Positions 11,420 to 19,659 of a DNA stretch of 64,000 nucleotides are shown here, in pieces. The translations under genes and the position numbers were made by a program. The stretch is from the NCBI RefSeq assembly GCF_031456545.1, contig NZ_JAVDUV010000001.1, positions 620,001 through 684,000 on the forward strand, given 5' to 3'. The notes under the pieces are model-generated. The model had not been told where the DNA came from and made no database searches. It saw only the letters and a program-made list of their open reading frames with translations. The DNA comes from Agromyces sp. 3263 (GTDB lineage Bacteria > Actinomycetota > Actinomycetes > Actinomycetales > Microbacteriaceae). Positions within the stretch are counted from its first letter, which is position 1; each line of letters begins with the position of its first letter.

Positions 11420-12427
11420 TCACCAGTGCAGCTCGGGCCACCCCTCGGCATCCCAGCCGAGCGGCAGCAGCGCGAGCTGGAACTGCCCGTTCAGGTCGCC
11501 GTCGTAGTAGTGCAGCGCCATCATCCCATCCCACACCGACTGCCCGCCGGGTCCGATGCGGTGCCCCTCGGTCTCGAGCAGCACCGTGCCGCCGTCCGCG
11601 AGCAGCGGGACGCCGTCGCGATCGACGAACGGCCCTGTCGGGGCATCCGCTCGGCCGACCGCGATCTTGTAGGTGCTGTCGGCCCCCTGGCAGCAGGCGT
11701 CGCGCGAGACGAAGAGGAACCAGTCGCCGTCGTGCTCGACGAGGTACGGCGCCTCGATGGCGTTCGGCGGCGCGCCGCGGTCGGCGAGGCGGAGCGGCTC
11801 GGCGTCATCGGCGCGCAGTCCGCTCGGCCACGCGAGCTCGACCATGCGGATGCCGCTCCAGAACGAGCCGAACGACATCCACGGCGTGCCGCCCTCGTCG
11901 GTCGCCACGCCCGGATCGATCGCGTTGAAGTCGTCGCCCGACGTGGACTCGATGACCGGCCCTCGGTCGACCCATTCGTACGCCGGGTCATCGGGATCGA
12001 GCGTGGTGTTCGTCGCGAGGGCGATCACCGAGGAGTTCTTCCCGAACCGGGACGCGGAGTAGTAGAGGTACCAGCTGCCGTCGTGCTCGACGAGCTCGGG
12101 CGCCCACAGGTTGTCGACCCCCGGCACCGCCTCGGCGATCCACGCGGGCTTCTCCTGCCACACCTCGCCCTCGTACCGCCAGGTGCGGCCGTCGGACGAC
12201 GAGCGGATCTGCACGTTGCCGTCGGCGACCGTGCCGTTGCCGGTCGAGTAGACGTACCAGGTGTCGCCGTCCTTCGCGAGCGCCGGGTCGTGCGTCGACA
12301 GGTCGCCCGACAGCTGCCACGCACCAGACGTCGGCGTACAGCCGGCGAGCGCCGGCATCAGCATCAGCAGGGCGGATCCCGCGACGAGCGCGATCCCCGA
12401 TCGGAATGCGGCGCGGCGCGGCGGCAT
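11420..12427 (-). CDS. Lipoprotein GH43 arabinanase (endo-1,5-alpha-L-arabinanase type)
   Basis: 335 residues. The signal peptide ends in the lipobox LAGC with Cys30, so the enzyme is probably anchored outside the membrane. The five-bladed GH43 propeller shows STHDPALAKDGDTWYVYST with the base Asp47, WAPELVEHDGSWYLYYS, an IDPGV segment with the middle Asp, and IEAPYLVEHDGDWFLFVS with the proton-donor Glu. GQSVWDG and the general pattern resemble arabinan endo-hydrolases of subfamilies 4-6. The start is chosen at the signal peptide; its ribosome-binding site is poor, but the gene lies 26 bases after abfA and may be read by re-initiation. It would trim arabinan outside the cell to feed the importer upstream. 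Confidence 0.83.
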   Translation of the reverse strand: MPPRRAAFRSGIALVAGSALLMLMPALAGCTPTSGAWQLSGDLSTHDPALAKDGDTWYVYSTGNGTVADGNVQIRSSSDGRTWRYEGEVWQEKPAWIAEAVPGVDNLWAPELVEHDGSWYLYYSASRFGKNSSVIALATNTTLDPDDPAYEWVDRGPVIESTSGDDFNAIDPGVATDEGGTPWMSFGSFWSGIRMVELAWPSGLRADDAEPLRLADRGAPPNAIEAPYLVEHDGDWFLFVSRDACCQGADSTYKIAVGRADAPTGPFVDRDGVPLLADGGTVLLETEGHRIGPGGQSVWDGMMALHYYDGDLNGQFQLALLPLGWDAEGWPELHW

Positions 12428-12453
12428 GGACGACCGCCGCGCCGCGCCGGGCG

Positions 12454-13968
12454 TCAGCCGAGCGAGATCGCGGTCCACGACACCGGCGGCAGGGTCACGG
12501 TGAGCTCGCCGCCGTCGATGCCCACGGAGTCGTTCGCCCGCGGGGCCACGCGCTCGGGCTCCTCGAGGGTGTTCTTCGCGTACACGTCGTCGTCGGACAG
12601 GGTATGGGCCTCGAGCACCGAGAGGTCGCCGCCGAGCGTCGCGATGTCGATCGTGAGGGTCAGCGCCTCGTCCTGGCTGCGGTTCACGAGGAACACCGCC
12701 GTGCGGCCGGTCTCGCGGTCGTGCGTGGCCACGGCGTCGACGAGCGGCACCTCGCCGTACTCCTTCGTCTCGTACGTCGGCGCATCGAGCTTCAGCTCGA
12801 GCGCCTCCCCCTGCGCGAGCCGCGAGGTGATCGAGAACGGGAAGAACGTCGTCTGCCGCCACGCCGGGCCGCCGGGCTCCGTCATGATCGGCGCGATGAC
12901 GTTCACGAGCTGCGCGAGCGAGGCGCTCGTGACCCGGTCGGCGTGCTTGATGAGCGAGATCATGAGGTTGCCGAACACCACGGCGTCGGCCACGGAGTAC
13001 ACGTCCTCGAGCAGGCGGGGCGCGACGGGCCAGTTGTCGAGTCCCTCGATCTTGTCGACGTTCTGGAACCGGGAGAGGTACCAGACGTTCCACTCGTCGA
13101 ACGAGATGTTCACGGTCTTGTCGCTGCCACGCACGGCCTTCACGTGGTCGGCGGTCGCGACGACCGTCTCGATGAAACCGTCCATGTCGACCGCCGAGGC
13201 GAGGAAGCTGCCGAGGTCGCCGTCCTTCTCCTCGTAGTACGCGTGGCACGAGATGTAGTCGACGTCGTCGTAGGTGTGCGAGAGCACCACGCGCTCCCAC
13301 TCGCCGAACGTCGGCATGTGCGCGCTCGACGAACCGCAGACCACGAGCTCGACCGACGGGTCGAGCTGGCGCATGGCCTTCGCGGTGCGGGACGCGAGCT
13401 TGCCGTAGTCCTCCGCCGAGCGGTGGCCGAGCTGCCAGGGGCCGTCCATCTCGTTGCCGAGGCACCACATCTTCACGCCGAACGCGTCGGTGCGGCCGTT
13501 GTCGATGCGGCGCTGCGAGAGGGCGGTGCCCCCCGCGATGTTCGAGTACTCGAGCAGGTCGAGCGCCTCGAGCGTGCCCCGGGTGCCGAGGTTCACGGCG
13601 AGCATCAGCTCGCTGCCCACCTGGTCGAGCCAGCCGGCGAACTCGTGCAGGCCCACCTCGTTCGTCTCGGTGGAGTGCCAGGCGAGGTCGAGGCGCCGCG
13701 GCCGCTCCTCGCGGGGCCCGACGCTGTCCTCCCAGCGGAAGCCCGAGACGAAGTTTCCGCCCGGGTAGCGGATCGTGGAGACGCCGAGCTCCTTCACGAG
13801 CTCGACGACGTCGGCGCGGAAGCCATCGGCATCGGCGGTGGGGTGGCTGGGCTCGTGGATGCCGTCGTAGACGTGCCGGCCGAGGTGTTCGACGAAGCCG
13901 CCGAAGACGCGCCGGTTGACGGGCCCGATGGTGAAGTGCGGGTCGATGGTCAGGCGTGCGGTGGGCAT
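12454..13968 (-). CDS. abfA: GH51 alpha-L-arabinofuranosidase
   Basis: 504 residues without a signal peptide, an intracellular exo-enzyme removing terminal L-arabinofuranose from arabinan or arabinoxylan oligosaccharides. WCLGNEMDGPWQ carries the acid/base Glu173 and ISFDEWNVWY the nucleophile Glu292, the expected spacing for the family. The N-terminus reads GPVNRRVFGGFVEHLGRHVYDG, also diagnostic. It follows the two permease genes by 74 bases and precedes the lipoprotein arabinanase, so uptake and cleavage are co-expressed. The start has only a weak GAAAG upstream. Confidence 0.95.
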   Translation of the reverse strand: MPTARLTIDPHFTIGPVNRRVFGGFVEHLGRHVYDGIHEPSHPTADADGFRADVVELVKELGVSTIRYPGGNFVSGFRWEDSVGPREERPRRLDLAWHSTETNEVGLHEFAGWLDQVGSELMLAVNLGTRGTLEALDLLEYSNIAGGTALSQRRIDNGRTDAFGVKMWCLGNEMDGPWQLGHRSAEDYGKLASRTAKAMRQLDPSVELVVCGSSSAHMPTFGEWERVVLSHTYDDVDYISCHAYYEEKDGDLGSFLASAVDMDGFIETVVATADHVKAVRGSDKTVNISFDEWNVWYLSRFQNVDKIEGLDNWPVAPRLLEDVYSVADAVVFGNLMISLIKHADRVTSASLAQLVNVIAPIMTEPGGPAWRQTTFFPFSITSRLAQGEALELKLDAPTYETKEYGEVPLVDAVATHDRETGRTAVFLVNRSQDEALTLTIDIATLGGDLSVLEAHTLSDDDVYAKNTLEEPERVAPRANDSVGIDGGELTVTLPPVSWTAISLG

Positions 13969-14042
13969 GGACTGCTTTCTGTCTGGGTGCGGTGGTCTTC
14001 TCGGAGGCGCCGGCTCGCGGCATCCGCTGGTCTGGGCTCGGC

Positions 14043-14990
14043 CTACTTGATGCTGCCGATGGCGAGGCCGCCCTGCCAGTAGCGCTGCAGGAACAGGAAC
14101 GACAGGATCAGCGGCAGGATCGACACGAACGAGCCCGTCGTGATGAGGTTCCAGACCTGCTCACCGCCCGCGCCCGCGTTCGAGAGCGCCGTCCATCGGT
14201 TCAGGCCGACGGTGACGGGCAGCAGGTCGGGGTCGGTGAGCACGGCGAGCGGCAGGAAGAAGTTGTTCCAGGTGCCGACCACCGAGAGCAGCAGGACCGT
14301 GACGATCGCCGGCCGGAGCAGCGGCAGCGCCACCTGGAAGAACGTGCGCAGCTCGCCCGCGCCGTCGATGCGGGCGGCCTCGAGCATCTCGTCGGGCACG
14401 GCGTCCTGCGTGTAGACGCGCATCAGGTACACGCCGAACGGGCTGAGCAGGCTCGGCAGGATGACGGCCCACGGCGTGTTGATGATACCGTACTGGCTCA
14501 GCAGCATGAACGTCGGGATCACGAGCGCCGTGAGCGGCACCATGACGGAGCCGAGGATGATCGTGAACACGGCGCCACGGCCTCGGAACCGGTACTTCGC
14601 GAAGCCGTATCCCGCGAGGATCGCGAGCACGGTCGCCCCGATACCGCCGGCGAACGCGTAGACGAACGAGTTCGCGAGCCAGCGCCAGTAGATGCCGCCC
14701 TGGTGGGTGAACAGCCCCGCGATGTTCTCGAAGAGGGCGAAGTGGTCGTCGAACCAGAACGGGCTCGAGCCGAACAGGCCCGACGTGTTCTTCGTCGCGG
14801 CCACGACGAGCCACCAGATCGGGAAGACGAAGTAGATCGCGAGGATGATCAGGAACGCCTGCGAGCCGATGCGGCGCCCGCCGTTGCGGCGGCGGCGATC
14901 GGAGGCGCCGCGGTCGGTCCGCGAGGGCACGCCGGTGACGGTGGTCAGGGGTTCGTCGCGCACGTCGGCGCGAGGGGCGAAGACGCTCAT
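14043..14990 (-). CDS. Sugar ABC transporter permease (MalG-type), arabinan operon
   Basis: 315 residues with six predicted membrane helices, starting at FLIILAIYFVFPIWWLVVAA. The cytoplasmic EAA loop reads EAARIDGAGELRTFFQVALP, the contact for the ATPase. The C-terminus ends QGGLAIGSIK, typical of the CUT1 MalG group. The first about 45 residues are a basic cytoplasmic tail. The start shares one base with the stop of the preceding permease (TGATG). It works with the adjacent permease and binding protein; no ATPase gene is nearby. Confidence 0.9.
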   Translation of the reverse strand: MSVFAPRADVRDEPLTTVTGVPSRTDRGASDRRRRNGGRRIGSQAFLIILAIYFVFPIWWLVVAATKNTSGLFGSSPFWFDDHFALFENIAGLFTHQGGIYWRWLANSFVYAFAGGIGATVLAILAGYGFAKYRFRGRGAVFTIILGSVMVPLTALVIPTFMLLSQYGIINTPWAVILPSLLSPFGVYLMRVYTQDAVPDEMLEAARIDGAGELRTFFQVALPLLRPAIVTVLLLSVVGTWNNFFLPLAVLTDPDLLPVTVGLNRWTALSNAGAGGEQVWNLITTGSFVSILPLILSFLFLQRYWQGGLAIGSIK

Positions 14991-15955
14991 CACTTGAGTC
15001 CGCTCTGCTTGCGCGTGAGGAAGAGGAAGACGAAGGACCCCGCGAACACGAGCATGCCGAGCGAGAACGCGATGGCCGACGCGTAGTTGAACTGGCTGTA
15101 GGAGAACGCCAGCGAGTACGCGTACATGTTCGGGGTGTACGCCGCGTCGATGGCGCCCTGCGCGATGTTGCGGAGCACCACCGGCTCGGTGAAGAACTGC
15201 AGCGTGCCGATGAGGGCGAACGTGATGACCATCACGACGGAGGACGAGATCATCGGCACCTTGATGCGGGTGGCCGTCTGCCAGCCGTTGGCGCCGTCGA
15301 TGCGCGCCGCCTCGTAGATCGCCGGGTCGATCGACCGCAGGGCGGCGTAGATGACGACCATGTAGTAGCCCGACCACTGCCACGTGACGATGTTGACGAG
15401 GCTCGCGAAGACGGTATCGGAGGCGAGGAAATCGGGCGTCGGCTGGCCGATGAGGTCGAACAGCGTCGCGCCCGGGCCGAACCGGGGGCTGTAGAGGAAG
15501 CTCCACATGAGCGCGCCGATGACGACCGGGATCGCGTACGGCGCGAAGATCAGCAGCCGCGAGAGGCTCGCGAGGCGGGTGACGAGCGTGTCTAGCACGA
15601 GCGCCGCGGCCATCGCCACGATGAGCTGGGCCGGGATCATCACCACCGCGAATGCCGCCACGCGCAGGAGGCCCTCGAGGAAGAGGGGGTCGCTGAATGC
15701 CTTCAGGTAGTTGTCGATGCCGGTGAACTTCGTGCCCGTGGCGAGCGTCGAGGTGAACAGGCTCATGCCGAAGGCGTAGAACAGCGGGAAGATCAGGAAG
15801 AGCGCGAACACCAGGAGGAACGGGGAGACGAACAGCCACCCCCAGCGCTGGCGACGCTGCTCGAGCTTCGATCCCCCTCGGGGCGCGCGCCGCCTCGCGG
15901 GCGTCGCGGGCGCCACGGCCGCGGCGGGTGCGGCCAGGGTCGAGTGCGTGGTCAT
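14990..15955 (-). CDS. Sugar ABC transporter permease (MalF/UgpA-type), arabinan operon
   Basis: 321 residues, six predicted helices, first at WGWLFVSPFLLVFALFLIF; the EAA loop is EAARIDGANGWQTATRIKVP. The start at 15955 (MTTHSTL) has AAGGAAG upstream and is chosen over an in-frame start 66 bases earlier that would run through the intergenic hairpin. It lies downstream of the binding-protein gene, separated by a 70-base gap that is almost entirely hairpin. Forms the membrane channel with the next permease. Confidence 0.9.
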   Translation of the reverse strand: MTTHSTLAAPAAAVAPATPARRRAPRGGSKLEQRRQRWGWLFVSPFLLVFALFLIFPLFYAFGMSLFTSTLATGTKFTGIDNYLKAFSDPLFLEGLLRVAAFAVVMIPAQLIVAMAAALVLDTLVTRLASLSRLLIFAPYAIPVVIGALMWSFLYSPRFGPGATLFDLIGQPTPDFLASDTVFASLVNIVTWQWSGYYMVVIYAALRSIDPAIYEAARIDGANGWQTATRIKVPMISSSVVMVITFALIGTLQFFTEPVVLRNIAQGAIDAAYTPNMYAYSLAFSYSQFNYASAIAFSLGMLVFAGSFVFLFLTRKQSGLK

Positions 15956-15988
15956 GGTCTCGCTTCCTTCATCGGTGCGTGCGAGGGG

Positions 15989-16020
15989 TGCCGCGTCCCG
16001 GCGGGCGCCGGGACGCGGCA
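15989..16020 (-). terminator. 14-bp perfect hairpin between binding-protein and permease genes
   Basis: TGCCGCGTCCCGGC at 15989-16002 and its exact complement at 16007-16020 with a four-base loop, six bases after the stop of the solute-binding protein gene. No U-run follows, so partial termination or 3'-end protection of the upstream message is more likely than full termination. Confidence 0.55.
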
Positions 16021-16025
16021 TCCGG

Positions 16026-17354
16026 TCACTGGAGGGTGAAGCCCTGCTCGGTGGCGTACTGCTCGAGCGAGGCCTGCAGGTCGTCGAGCGCCTGGTCGGA
16101 GCCCTTCTCGCCCTGCACCATCGCGTAGAGCTCCTCGGTCAGCTGGTCGTAGGCGTAGTTCTGGAACGGGCTGAACGTGAAGCCGGTGTAGCCCGCCGCC
16201 GCCGGAAGGAAGACGTCCTTGTTGATCTGCTGGCCGCCGAAGAACGGGTACTCGAGGTCGCGGAAGTAATCGGACTCGAGGATCGGCTTCCAGAGCGGGA
16301 ACAGCGCGGCCTTCTCGATGCCGATCTTCCATGCCTCCTCGGTGCCGAAGACCTCCTTGGCGACGACCGCGGCCGCCTCCTTGTCCTTGGCCTGGCTGGT
16401 CACGGCGAACGTCGAGCCGCCCCAGTTGATCTGCACGGGGTTGGCGGGATCCCACTGGGGAACCGGCGCCGCCTTCCACTCGGCGTCGGCGTCGGCGTCG
16501 GACAGGCCCCCGAGGTAGCCGGGGCCCCACGCCGCGGCGACGTAGATCGCGTAGCTGCCGTCGACGAGCTTCGTGTTGTAGTCGGCGGTGAAGGCGTCGT
16601 CGGTCGCGACGAGGCCGTCCTTGACGAGCTGGTCCCAGTAGGCGAGCACGCTCTTCGAGCCCTCGTCGTTCACGTCGATGCCGATCGAGGTCGGCTCGGC
16701 GTTGTCGTAGGCGAACGGCACGGAGCCGGCCTGCGCGAACAGGGCCTGGTTGTAGGCACGGCCGTTGGTCGGGAAGTCGGCGAGCACCCCGGGCGCGCCC
16801 GCGTCCTTCAGCGCCTGTGCAGCCGCCGCGAACTCGTCCCACGTCGTGGGCACGGCGATGCCGTACTGGTCGAGGATGTCCTTGCGGTAGAGCATGCCCA
16901 TCGGGCCGCCGTCGACCGGGATCGCATACACGGCGTCACCGCTGGAGACGTCCTTCCATGCGCCTTCGGTGTAGTCGCCCTTCACGTCGTCGGCGCCGAA
17001 CTCGGTGAGGTCGACGAGCGCGTCGCGGATCGAGAAGCTCGAGAGCACCTCGGACTCGAGCATGATGACGTCGGGAGCGCCCGAGCCCGACTCGACGGCC
17101 GTCGAGAACTTCGTGTACTCGTCGTTGCCCTGGCCGGCGTTCGTCCAGCAGATCTGCACGTCGTCGTGGTTCTCGTTGAAGAGGTCGACGACGTCTTCGA
17201 AGGCGGGATACCAGGCCCAGACGCTCACCTGCGTCGCGTCGGGCTTCGTGATCTCGTTGGTGCAGGATGCTTCGGCCTCGCCGGCCGAGCAGCCCGTGAG
17301 CGCGGCGGCGGCCACGGCGATGACGCCGCTCGCGGCCAGGATCTTCGACTTCAT
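16026..17354 (-). CDS. Solute-binding lipoprotein, arabino-oligosaccharide importer
   Basis: 442 residues, CUT1-type extracellular binding protein. The lipobox LTGC gives lipidated Cys22 after a short signal peptide beginning MKSKILAASG. The mature protein has the usual two-lobe features, for example VSVWAWYPAFEDVVDLFNE, YAIPVDGGPMGMLYRKDIL and INWGGSTFAVTSQA. The start is placed at the signal peptide; AGAGGA lies about 13 bases upstream, a rather long spacing. Context with GH51 and GH43 enzymes implies arabinan or arabinoxylan fragments as ligand. Two TACAACGTTGTA-like operators lie in its upstream region. Confidence 0.9.
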   Translation of the reverse strand: MKSKILAASGVIAVAAAALTGCSAGEAEASCTNEITKPDATQVSVWAWYPAFEDVVDLFNENHDDVQICWTNAGQGNDEYTKFSTAVESGSGAPDVIMLESEVLSSFSIRDALVDLTEFGADDVKGDYTEGAWKDVSSGDAVYAIPVDGGPMGMLYRKDILDQYGIAVPTTWDEFAAAAQALKDAGAPGVLADFPTNGRAYNQALFAQAGSVPFAYDNAEPTSIGIDVNDEGSKSVLAYWDQLVKDGLVATDDAFTADYNTKLVDGSYAIYVAAAWGPGYLGGLSDADADAEWKAAPVPQWDPANPVQINWGGSTFAVTSQAKDKEAAAVVAKEVFGTEEAWKIGIEKAALFPLWKPILESDYFRDLEYPFFGGQQINKDVFLPAAAGYTGFTFSPFQNYAYDQLTEELYAMVQGEKGSDQALDDLQASLEQYATEQGFTLQ

Positions 17355-17452
17355 GGCTGTGTTCGTTCCTCTCGCGGTGCTGACACCGTTGTCTCTGGCG
17401 ATGTGCTCGAACTCGCCGCACGAGGGGGCTCCACGGTGAGTTCCGAGACTTC

Positions 17453-17512
17453 TACAACGTTGTAAAGTAAACGTTGTAGAGACATGGTGCCGTGCGATCC
17501 GCCCGATGTCAA
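17453..17512 (-). promoter_or_regulatory. Promoter with two LacI operators for the arabinan operon
   Basis: A perfect palindrome TACAACGTTGTA (17453-17464) and a second imperfect copy TAAACGTTGTA (17468-17478), centres 14 bases apart. Reading leftward, TTGACA (17507-17512) and a weak CACCAT (17484-17489) with a 17-base spacer form a candidate promoter just upstream. The same palindrome precedes the adjacent lacI gene. Confidence 0.75.
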
Positions 17513-17546
17513 GCCGCATGACGAGACCGTGACGGACGGTCTTCGC

Positions 17547-18566
17547 TCACGCCGGACGCGGTCGCGCGGACTCGCGCTCGGCGATCGTGAAGTCCGCCAG
17601 GAGCAGTCGCGGAGGCCCCGCCTCGTCAGCTCCCTCGATGCGCTGCAGGAGCGTCCTTACCGCCGTGCGGGCGATCCACTCCCGCCCGGGGTCGACCGTC
17701 GTGAGCGACGGGATCGTGTAGCGCGCCTCGTCGAGGTCGTCGAACCCGATCACGGCGACATCCTCGGGCACGCGGCGTCCCGACTCCTGCAGGGCGCGCA
17801 TCGCACCCAGCGCGAGCGTGTCGTTGAGGCCGAAGACCGCGTCGAAGTCCACGCCGCGGTCGAGCAGCTCGTGCAGGCACCTGGCGCCGTTCGACCGATG
17901 CCAGAGTGTGGTGTAGCCGATGATCGACTCGTCGAACGGCACGCCCGCGGCATCCAGCGCCTCGCGATAGCCGCGCAGGCGCAGGCCCGCAGAACCGATG
18001 ACCTCGCCCTCGTGCGCGCCGATGACGGCGATGCGGCGCCGGCCCGACTCGAGCAGCAGCTGCGTGGCTGCGCGGGCCGCCTCCACGTTCTGCATCGTCA
18101 CGTGGTCGGCCGGGCCGTCGAAGATGCGCTCGCCGAGGACGACGAGCGGGTACGGCACCTCGAGCCGCTCGACGTCCTCCTGCCCCATGCCGAGCGGGCT
18201 GAAGATCAGCCCGTCGGTCATCTTCAGGCGCGGGCTGCGCAGCAGCTCGATCTCGCGGTCGCGGTCTCCGCCGGTCTGCTCGACGAGCACCACGACCCCG
18301 GCCTCCTCGGCCGCCTCGATGACGGATGCCGCGAGCTCGGCGAAGTAGCTGAGGCCCAGGTCGGGCACCGCGAGCGCGATCGCGCCGGTGCGGCCCGACC
18401 GCAGGCTGCGGGCGGTGAGGTTCGGCGTGTAGCCGAGCTCGGCGACGGCCGCCTCCACGCGCGCCCGGGTGGCCGGACGGATGTGCGGATAGTCGTTGAT
18501 GACGTTCGACACCGTCTTGATGGAGACGCCGGCGAGCTTCGCGACATCGTGCAGCGTCGACGCCAT
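17547..18566 (-). CDS. LacI-family repressor of the arabinan operon
   Basis: 339 residues. The N-terminal helix-turn-helix is LHDVAKLAGVSIKTVSNVIN, followed by the hinge RSGRTGAIALAVPDLGLSYF and a periplasmic-binding-protein effector domain (IGFDDLDEARYTIPSLTTV near the end). GAGGAGG precedes the ATG. It lies upstream of, and in the same direction as, the transporter operon, separated by the double operator; an identical palindrome lies 33 bases before its own start, indicating autorepression. The inducer is probably an arabino-oligosaccharide or arabinose, inferred from the neighbours only. Confidence 0.92.
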   Translation of the reverse strand: MASTLHDVAKLAGVSIKTVSNVINDYPHIRPATRARVEAAVAELGYTPNLTARSLRSGRTGAIALAVPDLGLSYFAELAASVIEAAEEAGVVVLVEQTGGDRDREIELLRSPRLKMTDGLIFSPLGMGQEDVERLEVPYPLVVLGERIFDGPADHVTMQNVEAARAATQLLLESGRRRIAVIGAHEGEVIGSAGLRLRGYREALDAAGVPFDESIIGYTTLWHRSNGARCLHELLDRGVDFDAVFGLNDTLALGAMRALQESGRRVPEDVAVIGFDDLDEARYTIPSLTTVDPGREWIARTAVRTLLQRIEGADEAGPPRLLLADFTIAERESARPRPA

Positions 18567-18598
18567 GGACGGCCTCCTCGATTCCTGAGCGACAACTC

Positions 18599-18610
18599 TA
18601 CAACGTTGTA
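18599..18610. promoter_or_regulatory. TACAACGTTGTA operator before lacI
   Basis: Exact copy of the palindrome at 17453. It lies between the lacI start and the PAP2 gene stop, placing it in the lacI promoter region. Confidence 0.75.
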
Positions 18611-18624
18611 CTCGCGGGCGACGG

Positions 18625-19521
18625 TCAGGCCGCGGTGTCGCGAGGCCGTGCGGGTGGCGTCACGTGCGCCTGCGCCCGCTCGGCGTTGCGCTTGGACACG
18701 CGGGCGATCCACGCGAGGCGCTCGCGCTCGAGCGGCGTCGCGAAGACCGCCCAGAGCACGAGGGCGGCGCCCGCACCCACGAGGAGTCCGCCCAGCGTGT
18801 CCGAGAGCCAGTGCGCGCCCAGATACGTGCGGCTCACGGCCATCAGCACGGTGTACGCCGCGCCGCTGATCCACACCCAGACGATCGGCACGATCACCCC
18901 GATCGCCACCGCGATCGTCGCCGCATTCGCCACATGCCCCGACGGGAATGAGCCGAAGTCCGAGTGCACGAGGATGTCCTCGGGCCGCGCCCGGCCGAAG
19001 AGGTTCTTCAGCAGCTGCACGGCACCCGCGCTCGCGATCGACGCGACGATGAAGTACAGCGCGCCCCACGGCCTTCGGCAGATGAGGAGCACCACCGCCG
19101 TGACGATCGGCACGACGAAGACGCCGAAGACCCCGCCACCCAGGTCGTTCATGAAGAAGGCGAAGATGTCGCCGACCGGTCCGCGCGCCTCGAACAGCTC
19201 CTCGGCCCACTCCTCGTCGAACTCGAAGGGCAGTCCGTCGAAGCGCGCCATGATCACGAGGCCCAGGAGTGCGGCCATGACGACCGCGACGATCCCGGCC
19301 ACGAGCGGCACGCGTCGCCCGAGCCGGCGGGCCCGCGCCTCCCGCTGCACGGGATGCAGGTCGTCGACGGCGGCCGGCGTCTCGTCGTGGCCGGCGGCCT
19401 CGGCCTCGGTGTCGGGCGCCTCCGCCTCGGGGGCGTCCACTTCGGCCGCGTCGACGTCGCGCGCTGACGTGTCGAGCGCGTCGGCGGGTCGGCGGGTCGG
19501 CTCCTCGTCGCGGTCCGTCAT
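18625..19521 (-). CDS. PAP2-family membrane phosphatase
   Basis: 298 residues with several predicted helices. The three phosphatase motifs are all present: KNLFGRARP, FPSGH and SRTYLGAHWLSD. The family dephosphorylates lipid phosphates such as phosphatidate or undecaprenyl diphosphate, with the active site on the outer face of the membrane. The first about 75 residues are Asp/Glu/Ala-rich and disordered, followed by a basic stretch before the first helix. It appears unrelated to the sugar genes on either side; the lacI operator lies between its stop and lacI. Confidence 0.9.
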   Translation of the reverse strand: MTDRDEEPTRRPADALDTSARDVDAAEVDAPEAEAPDTEAEAAGHDETPAAVDDLHPVQREARARRLGRRVPLVAGIVAVVMAALLGLVIMARFDGLPFEFDEEWAEELFEARGPVGDIFAFFMNDLGGGVFGVFVVPIVTAVVLLICRRPWGALYFIVASIASAGAVQLLKNLFGRARPEDILVHSDFGSFPSGHVANAATIAVAIGVIVPIVWVWISGAAYTVLMAVSRTYLGAHWLSDTLGGLLVGAGAALVLWAVFATPLERERLAWIARVSKRNAERAQAHVTPPARPRDTAA

Positions 19522-19621
19522 CCGTCCACGCTAGCCAAGGTCTGCGCGATCGGATGCCGCGGCGCGCGCCCCTTGACATCGGCGGGCGTGGTCCGGTGCC
19601 GCGGCGCGGTCGAGCGACGGG

Positions 19622-19652
19622 CGGATGCCGCAGCAGGTCGCCGCGGCATCCG
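19622..19652 (-). terminator. Hairpin after the efflux pump gene
   Basis: CGGATGCCGC (19622-19631) and its complement GCGGCATCCG (19643-19652) with an 11-base loop, seven bases beyond the stop of the MFS gene. The stem is made of the genome's recurrent word in both orientations. The remaining gap 19522-19659 shows nothing else. Confidence 0.5.
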
Positions 19653-19659
19653 ACGCCGG

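Noticed and set aside
13969..14042. Promoter for abfA in the 74-base gap
   Set aside because: Only the recurrent GCGGCATCC word and a weak ribosome-binding site were found; abfA is more simply read from the importer promoter.
18625..19521. PAP2 phosphatase as part of the arabinan regulon
   Set aside because: It lies upstream of lacI in the same direction; the operator between them belongs to the lacI promoter and there is no functional link.
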